Notes under the pieces: model-generated
The model's input: the letters and a program-made list of their open reading frames with translations, nothing else
Database searches by the model: none
What the model was told of the DNA's origin: nothing
Made by a program: the position numbers and the translations under genes
Assembly (NCBI GenBank): GCA_029551925.1
Contig: JAKPEO010000095.1
Location: 1-10,659, forward strand
Reading direction: 5' to 3'
Length of the DNA stretch: 10,659 nucleotides
From: a bacterium
GTDB taxonomy: Bacteria; JAGOBX01
Shown here: positions 1 through 6,383 of the stretch, one piece after another
Layout of the letters: each line of letters starts with the position of its first letter
Numbering within the stretch: position 1 is the first letter of the stretch

Positions 1-30
1 ATTCAATAATTTTTTTATTTTTTCCTGCAT
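1..30 (-). CDS. Possible N-terminus of a gene running off the left edge
   Basis: On the minus strand an ATG at 30-28 opens a frame read as MQEKIKKLLN that stays open to the window edge. It is the first start after an in-frame stop (TAG) three codons upstream. A GGTG/AAGGTG Shine-Dalgarno-like stretch lies about 12 nt upstream (minus strand of 43-48), rather far. A promoter-like element lies at 70-110 and an intrinsic terminator pointing the same way at 140-173, so leftward transcription here is plausible. Ten residues are too few to identify the product. Confidence 0.35.
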   Translation of the reverse strand, partial: MQEKIKKLLN

Positions 31-69
31 TTGCTATAAATACACCTTTATTTTATTCTTCTACTACTT

Positions 70-110
70 TATATATCGACAAAAGTTCAAAAAAACTTTA
101 GTTTTTTTTT
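70..110 (-). promoter_or_regulatory. Promoter-like element, copy A
   Basis: Read on the minus strand: a T-rich tract, TTGAAC (90-85), then CGATATATAAA. It strongly resembles a second element at 244-281, also on the minus strand: both share TTGAAC, TTTTG, CGATATATA and an AAAG before the T-run. It lies between the terminator at 140-173 and the possible minus-strand start at 30. The spacing between TTGAAC and the TATA-like part is shorter than the classic 17 bp, so which bases form the -35 box is unclear. Confidence 0.35.
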
Positions 111-139
111 GTTTTTTAGAAATTATACGATTTTTGTTT

Positions 140-173
140 AAAAAAAGCCGGCTGATTTTTCCCATCAACCGGC
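140..173 (-). terminator. Intrinsic terminator (minus strand)
   Basis: GCCGGCTGAT (147-156) pairs with ATCAACCGGC (164-173) with one C/A mismatch and a 7-nt loop. In the minus direction the GC-rich stem is followed directly by seven T (140-146). No T-run follows it on the plus strand, so it ends leftward transcription. There is no sizeable minus-strand gene to its right, which suggests it ends a small RNA or a leader. Confidence 0.75.
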
Positions 174-235
174 AGGAATAAGGTATACAAATAAGTTCGT
201 TTATAACAGTTTTTGGGAGGGAAACTGTTAAAACT
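140..235 (-). ncRNA. Candidate small RNA or leader with CCCUCCC loop
   Basis: A transcription unit of about 95 nt can be drawn on the minus strand. It has a promoter-like element at 244-281 containing TATACT (247-242), a perfect 8-bp hairpin AACAGTTT/AAACTGTT (205-212 with 222-229) whose loop reads CCCUCCCAA in the RNA, an unstructured linker, and a strong intrinsic terminator (173-140). The C-rich loop is complementary to a Shine-Dalgarno sequence, as in the C-rich-loop small RNAs known from Firmicutes. I see no open frame in it. It could instead be the leader of the possible gene starting at 30. I do not recognise a known RNA family. Confidence 0.45.
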
Positions 236-243
236 AACATTAG

Positions 244-281
244 TATATATCGGCAAAATCGTTCAAAACTTTAATTTTTTT
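244..281 (-). promoter_or_regulatory. Promoter-like element, copy B
   Basis: This is the second copy of the element at 70-110. On the minus strand it reads TTGAAC (266-261), TTTTGCCGATATA, then TATACT (247-242), which matches the -10 consensus at five of six bases. A start about seven bases further on (near 235) would give an RNA that begins just before the C-loop hairpin and ends at the terminator at 140. The -35 assignment is weak. Confidence 0.4.
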
Positions 282-571
282 CTTTATATTTTGATTATTT
301 GTTTGTTTATGACTTGATTATCAATTTCAAAAAAATAAATTTTGAAATAACTATTTTTTGATTTCTATTTTGTAGATAAATCTTGTATTATTCGATAAAG
401 TTATTTTTTTGAATAATAATGTTGATGAGTTTTAAATTAAATGTTTTAGATTCTTTTAATACATATTATATATTATCTTAAAAAAGTAATTTTATTATTT
501 TGCTTCATTAACGAAAGGTTTATATTGCGATTATTTTTATTATCTGCTGTTATTTTATTGAGTTTGTAAGT

Positions 572-607
572 AGTTCGTTTATAATTAACTCGATTTTCGA
601 TAGTTAA
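572..607. repeat. Hairpin with 13-nt motif shared with the small RNA locus
   Basis: AGTTCGTTTATAA (572-584) is an exact copy of 194-206. In both places a hairpin follows at once. Here TTAACTCGA (585-593) pairs with TCG (597-599) and AGTTAA (602-607), with a 2-nt bulge and a 3-nt loop. The loop is not C-rich and no terminator follows on the minus strand, so this looks like a degenerate or diverged copy of the element at 194-229. Confidence 0.5.
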
Positions 608-817
608 TAAAGTTAATAGAAATCTTTATTAATTAAAATATCTTCTAAATTTTAGCATTTGTTGTTGTTTCTTTCCTTAATATTTTTTTTCTGAAGAATT
701 AAGTACTAGAATATTTGTTATAAAAATTTATATTATTTTTTACGTGATGATGCGTTTTGTGAAATAATAATGATAGCAAATCGTAATTTGCTCGCTTGAT
801 TAATATTTAATTTATAA

Positions 818-925
818 CTAAACTACGCCAATAGAATTATTAACGGTTAATTTGCATGCAGTATTAATCCGATGCCTTGCTCCAGAGACCCAAATACATA
901 TTAAAAGTAAAATAGTTAAATTCAT
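818..925 (-). CDS. Possible 35-residue peptide in a GC-rich patch
   Basis: On the minus strand an ATG (925-923) opens 35 codons ending in TAG (820-818). The product starts with a hydrophobic stretch (MNLTILLLICIWVSG) and continues with polar residues (ARHRINTACKL). The second half of the frame lies in a markedly GC-richer patch than its surroundings, which suggests selection or a relic of coding DNA. I see no Shine-Dalgarno sequence before the ATG, and the length is near what chance allows. It could be a small membrane or exported peptide, the remnant of a larger gene, or a chance frame. Confidence 0.25.
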   Translation of the reverse strand: MNLTILLLICIWVSGARHRINTACKLTVNNSIGVV

Positions 926-979
926 TTTTTTATTTTATGTTTTTAAAAATAAAATGTTAAGTTAAAAATAAAAAATATA

Positions 980-1008
980 TTGAAAAAAATAAATTGATAA
1001 AGTATAAT
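980..1008 (+). promoter_or_regulatory. Sigma-70-type promoter of deoB
   Basis: TTGAAA (980-985) and a perfect TATAAT (1003-1008) are separated by 17 bp. Transcription would start near 1015 and give a leader of about 28 nt carrying the deoB ribosome binding site. Confidence 0.7.
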
Positions 1009-1042
1009 TAAAACTTCAATTTTTTTTTAGGAGAGGATAGTT

Positions 1043-2224
1043 ATGGCAAAAATCAATAGAGTGATTTTAATTGTATTAGATAGTTTGGGCTGCGGCGCTT
1101 TGCCGGATGCTGAAAATTATAATGATGCGGGGACTAATACTATTTCTAATATAGCGCAAGCGATGGGCGGATTGAAATTACCGAATATGCAAAAATTGGG
1201 CTATGGCAATATAGTGGAAATAAAAGGCGTGCCTGCTGCTAAAATAGCAGAAGGTTGTTACGGTAAATCATTAGAAGCATCTGTAAATAAGGATACTACA
1301 ACAGGGCATTGGGAGATTGCCGGATTAGTGACTACCTCGCCGTTTCCAACATATCCTGACGGTTTTCCAGCAGAGATAATAGAACCGTTTGAAAAATTCA
1401 CAGGTAAAAAAATATTATGCAATAAACCGATGTCTGGCACAGATGCGTTAGTAGTATATGGCGATGAACATTGTAAGACTGGTCGATTGATTGTCTATAC
1501 TTCGGCTGATTCTGTTTTTCAGATAGCCGCTCATGAAGAAATCGTGCCGTTAGAAGAATTGTATAGAATTTGCGAATACACGCGCAAAAATATTTTAATA
1601 GGCAAACACCCAATAGCGCGAGTAATAGCGCGTCCGTTTTTAGGGACAAGCGGAAATTACAAACGCACGCCTAATCGCCGTGATTTTTCAGTGTTACCGC
1701 CGTCTAAAACAATGTTGGATATAATAAAAGAAAATGGTATGGAAGTAGCGGCAGTTGGCAAAATTGAAGATATATTTGCAGAGCAAGGCATAACAAAAGC
1801 AGTGCATACTGTTTCCAATATGGACGGCGTAGATAAGACATTAGAATATATGTCTGAAAAATTCAAAGGAATAATATTTACTAATTTAGTTGATTTTGAT
1901 ATGTTATGGGGGCATCGTCGCGATGTTAAGGGGTATGCTCAGGGCTTAGAAGAATTTGACGCGCGGCTGCCTGAAATTATAAATAAATTAGAAGAAGATG
2001 AAATATTGATAATGACAGCAGATCATGGCTGCGATCCGACTCATACAATACACACTGATCATACTCGCGAATATATACCGATACTTGTTTACGGTAAAGA
2101 TATAAAAGCAAATGTGAATTTAGGCGTGCGTAAGACATTTAGCGATATTTCGGCGACAATATTAGATTTTTTTGGATTGCCCAAATTAGCGAATGGCGTG
2201 AGTTTCAGAAAAGAAATAGAATAA
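1043..2224 (+). CDS. deoB: Phosphopentomutase
   Basis: Interconverts (deoxy)ribose 1-phosphate and (deoxy)ribose 5-phosphate in the cytosol, linking nucleoside salvage to the pentose phosphate pathway. The 393 residues are the normal length for DeoB of the alkaline-phosphatase superfamily. The family's metal-site and catalytic positions are visible: D13 in VLDSLG, T85 in DTTTGHWE (the threonine phosphorylated in characterised homologues), D286 and H291 in DFDMLWGH, D327-H328 in TADHG, and H340 in TDHTRE. The cap domain lies between about residues 95 and 280. The ATG follows AGGAGAGG (1029-1036) by six bases, so the start is secure. It has its own promoter at 980-1008 and stands apart from glyA by 130 bases. 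No other nucleoside-catabolism gene is adjacent, so it appears monocistronic. Identification is firm from sequence motifs. Confidence 0.97.
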   Translation: MAKINRVILIVLDSLGCGALPDAENYNDAGTNTISNIAQAMGGLKLPNMQKLGYGNIVEIKGVPAAKIAEGCYGKSLEASVNKDTTTGHWEIAGLVTTSPFPTYPDGFPAEIIEPFEKFTGKKILCNKPMSGTDALVVYGDEHCKTGRLIVYTSADSVFQIAAHEEIVPLEELYRICEYTRKNILIGKHPIARVIARPFLGTSGNYKRTPNRRDFSVLPPSKTMLDIIKENGMEVAAVGKIEDIFAEQGITKAVHTVSNMDGVDKTLEYMSEKFKGIIFTNLVDFDMLWGHRRDVKGYAQGLEEFDARLPEIINKLEEDEILIMTADHGCDPTHTIHTDHTREYIPILVYGKDIKANVNLGVRKTFSDISATILDFFGLPKLANGVSFRKEIE

Positions 2225-2256
2225 AATAAATTATTATAAATTTTATTTATTTCAAA

Positions 2257-2297
2257 GCCGCATATTTTAATTAAAATTATCCAAATAAATATGCGGC
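2257..2297 (+). terminator. Inverted repeat after deoB, possible terminator
   Basis: GCCGCATATTT (2257-2267) is perfectly repeated in inverse at 2287-2297, with a 19-nt AT-rich loop. It is placed where a deoB terminator would be expected, but no T-run follows on either strand, so it is not a classic intrinsic terminator. It ends three bases before the -35 box of the glyA promoter. It could be an mRNA 3'-end stabiliser or a protein binding site. Confidence 0.4.
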
Positions 2298-2299
2298 GA

Positions 2300-2329
2300 T
2301 TGCCATTTTATAATTTTATCTTTTATAAT
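2300..2329 (+). promoter_or_regulatory. Sigma-70-type promoter of the glyA operon
   Basis: TTGCCA (2300-2305) and a perfect TATAAT (2324-2329) are separated by 18 bp. The start would fall near 2336, leaving only about 19 nt before the glyA ATG, with AAGGA (2339-2343) inside it. A second TATAAT occurs at 2309-2314 without an obvious -35 box. Confidence 0.65.
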
Positions 2330-2354
2330 TTATATTTTAAGGAAAATTAATTTT

Positions 2355-3599
2355 ATGAATAATGCGCTAAAAAATATTGATTCTAAAATTTATAATTTAA
2401 TTAAAAAAGAAGAAGAGCGTCAGCATAATCATATAGAATTGATAGCATCTGAAAATATAGTTGATACTGCTGTGATGGAAGCTGTTGGTTCGGCATTGAC
2501 AAATAAATATGCGGAGGGATACAGTGGTAAGCGTTATTATGGCGGCTGCGAAATTATAGATATGATCGAAACCGAAGCGATAGAGCGTGCGAAAAAATTA
2601 TTTAATTGTAAATTTGCAAATGTTCAGCCGCATTCAGGATCTAACGCTAATGCAGCGGCGTATATGGCACTGTTAAAATCAAATGCTAAAATAATGGCTA
2701 TGTCATTATCAGAAGGCGGACATTTAACACACGGCAGCCCTGTAAATTTCAGTGGACAACTTTATAAGATAATTTCTTACGGCGTATCAAAAGATACTGG
2801 CTTGATTGATTATAATGAAGTGCAGAAATTAGCGCGACGTCATAAACCGAATTTAATAGTAGCTGGCGCGACAGCATATTCTCGGATTATAGATTTTAAA
2901 AAGTTTCGAGAGATAGCAGATGAAGTTGGCGCTTATTTAATGGTGGATATGGCGCATTTCGCGGGATTAGTAGCAGCTGATATTTATCCTACGCCTCTTG
3001 AATATGCGGATATTGTGACTTCAACAACTCATAAGACATTGCGCGGACCGCGCGGCGGATTATTGCTTGCGCAAGATGAAAAAATCGCTCAAAATATGAA
3101 TAAAGCGGTATTTCCTGGCTTACAGGGCGGCCCGCTGATGCATATTATTGCAGGTAAAGCGGTTGCCTTTAAATTAGCAATGACTCAGCAATTTAAAAAT
3201 TATCAAAAACAGATTGTCAAAAATGCTCAAGCATTAGCGCAAGCGCTCGCTGATTTGAATTTTACTATTATTACAGGTGGCACTGATACGCATTTATTTT
3301 TGGTTGATTTGACTAATAAAAAAATTACAGGCAAACAATTTGAACAGGCATTGGATTTGGCTGGGATAACGGTAAATAAAAACACCATCCCATTTGACAA
3401 ACAAAGTCCGTTTGTTACAAGCGGAATAAGAATAGGGACGCCAGCAATAACAACGCGCGGAATGAAAGATCAAGATATGCAGATAATAGCAGAATTAATA
3501 TCCGCTGTGGCTGATAATATTGATAACATTAGAAAATTACGAATATTAAAACAAAAGACGATAAAATTTTTAAAACAATTTCCGATAAAAGCATTTTAA
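2355..3599 (+). CDS. glyA: Serine hydroxymethyltransferase
   Basis: PLP enzyme that converts serine and tetrahydrofolate to glycine and 5,10-methylene-tetrahydrofolate, the main entry of one-carbon units for purine, thymidylate and methionine synthesis; cytosolic. The 414 residues are the usual bacterial length. Family signatures are present in order: ELIASEN near residue 30, the [15 protein letters not shown] substrate loop near 50-64, VDMAHFAGL with D198 and H201 around the cofactor, and the Schiff-base lysine K227 in [17 protein letters not shown] lies 11 bases before the ATG. It heads an apparent operon: the next ATG comes only six bases after the stop codon. Identification is firm. Confidence 0.97.
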   Translation: MNNALKNIDSKIYNLIKKEEERQHNHIELIASENIVDTAVMEAVGSALTNKYAEGYSGKRYYGGCEIIDMIETEAIERAKKLFNCKFANVQPHSGSNANAAAYMALLKSNAKIMAMSLSEGGHLTHGSPVNFSGQLYKIISYGVSKDTGLIDYNEVQKLARRHKPNLIVAGATAYSRIIDFKKFREIADEVGAYLMVDMAHFAGLVAADIYPTPLEYADIVTSTTHKTLRGPRGGLLLAQDEKIAQNMNKAVFPGLQGGPLMHIIAGKAVAFKLAMTQQFKNYQKQIVKNAQALAQALADLNFTIITGGTDTHLFLVDLTNKKITGKQFEQALDLAGITVNKNTIPFDKQSPFVTSGIRIGTPAITTRGMKDQDMQIIAELISAVADNIDNIRKLRILKQKTIKFLKQFPIKAF

Positions 3600-3605
3600 A
3601 AAAAT

Positions 3606-4421
3606 ATGTATTTAATGCCTATTGTCACGAATAACATAGAGAGTTTTAAGTTTTTAATTGAAGTAATCAAAAAAGAAATCGAAAAATTTGAATATATTCA
3701 TATCGCTTCCGATAAATTTGATTATTCAGAAAAATTGAATGATGCATATAAAATAATTTTGTTTGAATATGATTTTTCAGATGAAAACTATAAAGAAAAG
3801 TTAAAGCAGTTCAGATTAAAAAATTCTGAAATAATTATTATAGTATCAGGCGAAGAATTTAATAGAATAGAGCGCATCTTATTTTTAGAAAACAATATTT
3901 ATTATATAGACAAATGGAAAGATGTTGATGAAAAAGGCAGATTTATTACGCAGTTGTTATTGAATAAAGTAAAAATAACATATAATTTTCCAAAAAAAAA
4001 TTGGTTTGAATTTACAATAAATAGCATCCAGCAATTTAGTATGGATGTCGCGGAGTTTATTGCTAATTTATCAATGCAGACTCCTTTGTCAAAAGACGAT
4101 GTTGAAGCTATAGGGATAATATTAACAGAAATTCAAAATAATGCGATAGAGCACGGCAATAAATTTGACGAATTAAAGAAAATAAAAATTTCAGGCGCAA
4201 TATTATCAAATAGTATAATTATAAAAATAGACGACGAGGGCGCAGGTTTTGACACATCAAAATTAATCAATCCATTAGATGATTTAGATAAATATTTTAA
4301 AGAACGCGAAGCGCAAAACAAAAGACCAGGCGGCTTTGGCATAGCGATGGCAAATAAAATTATGGATTCGATTACATTCAATGAAAAAGGCAATTCGCTA
4401 ATAATGACAAAATATTTTTAG
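3606..4421 (+). CDS. Receiver-like plus RsbW-type ATPase domain protein
   Basis: A 271-residue cytosolic protein, probably a signalling regulator. The C-terminal half is a GHKL ATPase of the HATPase_c_2 (RsbW/SpoIIAB anti-sigma) type. It shows an N-box ExxxNAxxHG (E175, N179, H183), the G1 box DDEGAGFD (209-216) and the G2 box RPGGFGIA (240-247). No histidine-phosphotransfer motif is seen, so it is not an ordinary sensor kinase. The first 120 residues have the strand pattern of a response-regulator receiver: IILFEYD with E54 where the phosphorylated Asp is expected, IIIIVSG, and YYIDK with K103. The phosphorylation site therefore looks lost or mimicked by Glu. No Shine-Dalgarno sequence precedes the ATG, which lies six bases after the glyA stop, so translational coupling to glyA is likely. 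No anti-anti-sigma partner or sigma factor is nearby. The ATPase call is firm; the receiver call is inference. Confidence 0.8.
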   Translation: MYLMPIVTNNIESFKFLIEVIKKEIEKFEYIHIASDKFDYSEKLNDAYKIILFEYDFSDENYKEKLKQFRLKNSEIIIIVSGEEFNRIERILFLENNIYYIDKWKDVDEKGRFITQLLLNKVKITYNFPKKNWFEFTINSIQQFSMDVAEFIANLSMQTPLSKDDVEAIGIILTEIQNNAIEHGNKFDELKKIKISGAILSNSIIIKIDDEGAGFDTSKLINPLDDLDKYFKEREAQNKRPGGFGIAMANKIMDSITFNEKGNSLIMTKYF

Positions 4422-4433
4422 AATTATTATTTT

Positions 4434-4949
4434 ATGCGTAAAGGATATATACAATTATATACAGGAAATGGCAAAGGTAAGACAACTGCCGCGCTCGGAT
4501 TAGCGCTGCGCGCGTTAGGCGCAAACTTGAAAATTTGTATAATTCAATTTTGTAAAACTTGCGATACTTCTGAATATAAAATTTTATCTGATTTTTTAGG
4601 AGTTGATATTTACGCATTTGGCAGAAAGGGCTTTATTAGTAAAAAGACAAAAAAAGATTTTGAAATTATTGCGGCTGCTTGGCGATTAACTGAACAAATA
4701 ATATATTCTCAAAAATATGATGTGTTGATTTTAGATGAATTAAATATAGCGATATATCACAAATTATTGAATATTTTAAAAGTAATAGATGTATTGAAGA
4801 ATAGACCGAATAATTTAGAAATTGTAATAACTGGCAGATATGCTGATAAAAAGATAATAGAAATTTCCGATATAGTTACAGAGATGCGAGAAATAAAACA
4901 TTATTATAAGAGCGCTAATATAAAAGCGAGAAAAGGTATAGAAAAATAA
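4434..4949 (+). CDS. cobO: Cob(I)alamin adenosyltransferase, CobO/BtuR type
   Basis: Transfers the adenosyl group of ATP to the cobalt of reduced corrinoids to make adenosylcobalamin; cytosolic. At 171 residues it is somewhat shorter than E. coli BtuR, mainly because it starts close to the P-loop. Visible motifs: KGYIQLYTGNGKGKTTAALG with the P-loop at 11-18, Walker-B-like VLILDEL (D101, E102), VITGR near 133, and the family's C-terminal EMREIKHYY...ARKGIE. The region after IIQF is unusual: CKTCDTSE replaces the common KG...GE pattern and brings three cysteines close together (C35, C40, C43). It starts 12 bases after the preceding stop with no clear Shine-Dalgarno sequence and is the third gene of the glyA operon. 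Only the salvage/adenosylation step is visible here, with no other cobalamin genes. The family is firm; corrinoid specificity is inferred. Confidence 0.88.
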   Translation: MRKGYIQLYTGNGKGKTTAALGLALRALGANLKICIIQFCKTCDTSEYKILSDFLGVDIYAFGRKGFISKKTKKDFEIIAAAWRLTEQIIYSQKYDVLILDELNIAIYHKLLNILKVIDVLKNRPNNLEIVITGRYADKKIIEISDIVTEMREIKHYYKSANIKARKGIEK

Positions 4950-4961
4950 AATAAAAATCGC

Positions 4962-4990
4962 TTGTTTTTTATAAATTTTAAATATATAAT
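4962..4990 (+). promoter_or_regulatory. Promoter of the envelope cassette
   Basis: TTGTTT (4962-4967) and a perfect TATAAT (4985-4990) are separated by 17 bp, 46 bases upstream of the lipoprotein ATG. A start near 4997 would give a leader of about 39 nt with AGAGG (5022-5026) as ribosome binding site. No terminator is seen between cobO and this promoter, so some read-through from the glyA operon is possible. Confidence 0.55.
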
Positions 4991-5035
4991 AAATAAATCT
5001 AATTCAAACTATTTAATTTTTAGAGGCAATAGATT

Positions 5036-6355
5036 ATGAAAAAAAGAATAATTAAAATATTGTTTGTGGTTTTATTGAGTTTTTCAATATTGACAAACTG
5101 CGCGCATATTTTAAGAAAAAGTGAACAACCCAAAGAGCCGGTTCCTGTAACTGTTGTTCAAGAAACACCAGTGCCGCCGCCAGCTCTGACTGCTCATGCT
5201 CCTGTAACTCCTGTAAAGCAATTAGAAGAGCCAGCGTCTGCCGCTGTTAATTATAATATGCAGCCGGCTTTTACAATACCGCAAGAAGACATTATATTTT
5301 TTAATATTAAAGAATGGACGCCGAATTTAAGTATTTTTATTAAGTTAGGCGAATCATCAAGAATGATTAGATATGACGGCGAAAACAGACCGATTTATAT
5401 AACAAAAAATATGCTGCCGTTAGATGTAAATTTTATAGTGAATGAAGACCAAACGCAAAAATATAAAAATACCACTATAAGAATCACTGAATATAATAAT
5501 GGTCAAAAATTCGATGTAAGTTTGAAAAAACGGCTTTATCCTTCGTCTGAAAAAGTGATACTTTTATTTGTAAATCTTTTTAATAGCGCTTACGAATATT
5601 ATAAGACAAACGATATAAGAGCGTTTAAAAATATTAATCCCGGCTCGTTCTATTATTTAGCGGAAGATGCATTTGAAGAAATATCTAAATTAGATACAGA
5701 AGAAATAATGAAAATTGTAGATTTAGTAAATAAAAATATCAAATTGCCGAAAAATGAAGTGGTTGAAATTGTTAGAAAAGGTATTAGTTTAGGTCATAGT
5801 TTTTATCTGAAAAAAACAGCAAAAAACTTGACGCCAGCGGAAGATGTAAGATTAAAAGAACAAATTACTAATGATTTTACAGAATTATGGTGGAATATTT
5901 TTGATTTAATGACCAAAAGTAAAGTTGAAAAACCGCAATCGTCTGAAAGAACAGAAATATTAAGCGAGACCACCAAAAAAACAGTCTTATTTTTGGTAGA
6001 TGTTTTCAATAACGCTTATGAATATTATGAAACAAAAGATATTGATATATTGCGTAAAATTCAGCCCGGCGCAATATATTATGTATTAGATGCAGTAGAT
6101 GAAATGCCGAAATTAGGCACTGCGGAAATAGTAGAGATTGTAAATTTAATAAATAAAAACATAAAATTACCGCAGACGGATATAACTAATTTTGCGCAGC
6201 GCGGGATAAATATAATAAAGAATTTTTATGTTCAAAAAAACGATAAGAAATTAAGTAAGTTCGAACAAACCAAAATCAAAGAAGAATTAATAAATGATAT
6301 TACAAAATTAATGTGGGATATAATTGATTTATTAAAACAAAAAAATGAATTATAA
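5036..6355 (+). CDS. Lipoprotein with two copies of an unknown helical domain
   Basis: A 439-residue exported protein that I do not recognise. The N-terminus is a lipoprotein signal peptide: MKKR, a hydrophobic core, then the lipobox-like LTNC with C22 as the acylated residue. Asn before the Cys is unusual for a strict lipobox but is tolerated in looser ones. A Pro/Val/Ala-rich linker follows (about 30-75), then a probably beta-rich part (about 85-165). Two copies of a predicted helical domain of about 125 residues follow, at roughly 170-298 and 312-435, offset by 142 residues. Shared landmarks are LFVNLFNSAYEYY / LVDVFNNAYEYY, INPGSFYYL / IQPGAIYYV, IVDLVNKNIKLP / IVNLINKNIKLP, FY near the middle, and a C-terminal W-x-I-x-D-L helix. 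AGAGG lies nine bases before the ATG. It is first of three genes and shares its domain with the next one. Cell location is inferred to be a membrane-anchored periplasmic or surface protein. Confidence 0.8.
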   Translation: MKKRIIKILFVVLLSFSILTNCAHILRKSEQPKEPVPVTVVQETPVPPPALTAHAPVTPVKQLEEPASAAVNYNMQPAFTIPQEDIIFFNIKEWTPNLSIFIKLGESSRMIRYDGENRPIYITKNMLPLDVNFIVNEDQTQKYKNTTIRITEYNNGQKFDVSLKKRLYPSSEKVILLFVNLFNSAYEYYKTNDIRAFKNINPGSFYYLAEDAFEEISKLDTEEIMKIVDLVNKNIKLPKNEVVEIVRKGISLGHSFYLKKTAKNLTPAEDVRLKEQITNDFTELWWNIFDLMTKSKVEKPQSSERTEILSETTKKTVLFLVDVFNNAYEYYETKDIDILRKIQPGAIYYVLDAVDEMPKLGTAEIVEIVNLINKNIKLPQTDITNFAQRGINIIKNFYVQKNDKKLSKFEQTKIKEELINDITKLMWDIIDLLKQKNEL

Positions 6356-6383
6356 TTTTTTATAATAGGAGAATGTTTGAAAA

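Larger units (their letters stand above)
282..979. other. Long AT-rich region without a firm gene
   Basis: About 700 bases of extremely AT-rich sequence with no long open frame on either strand. Within it I see a hairpin with a flanking 13-nt motif shared with the candidate small RNA (572-607), short tandem AGTTAATAA-type repeats near 602-617, and a GC-richer patch at about 818-895 that is open in one minus-strand frame. The rest looks like low-complexity spacer or worn-out sequence. Confidence 0.6.

Noticed and set aside
1-1042. tRNA, tmRNA, 6S or other known structured RNA in the left region
   Set aside because: I found no acceptor-stem/T-loop pattern or other recognisable core. Only the C-loop hairpin with terminator stands out.
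1258-1866. Minus-strand open frames of 60-83 codons inside deoB
   Set aside because: They lie wholly antisense to a well-conserved gene, have no ribosome binding sites and show no domain features.
4133-4617. Minus-strand open frames inside the ATPase-domain and adenosyltransferase genes
   Set aside because: They are antisense to conserved motifs of real genes and have no supporting signals of their own.
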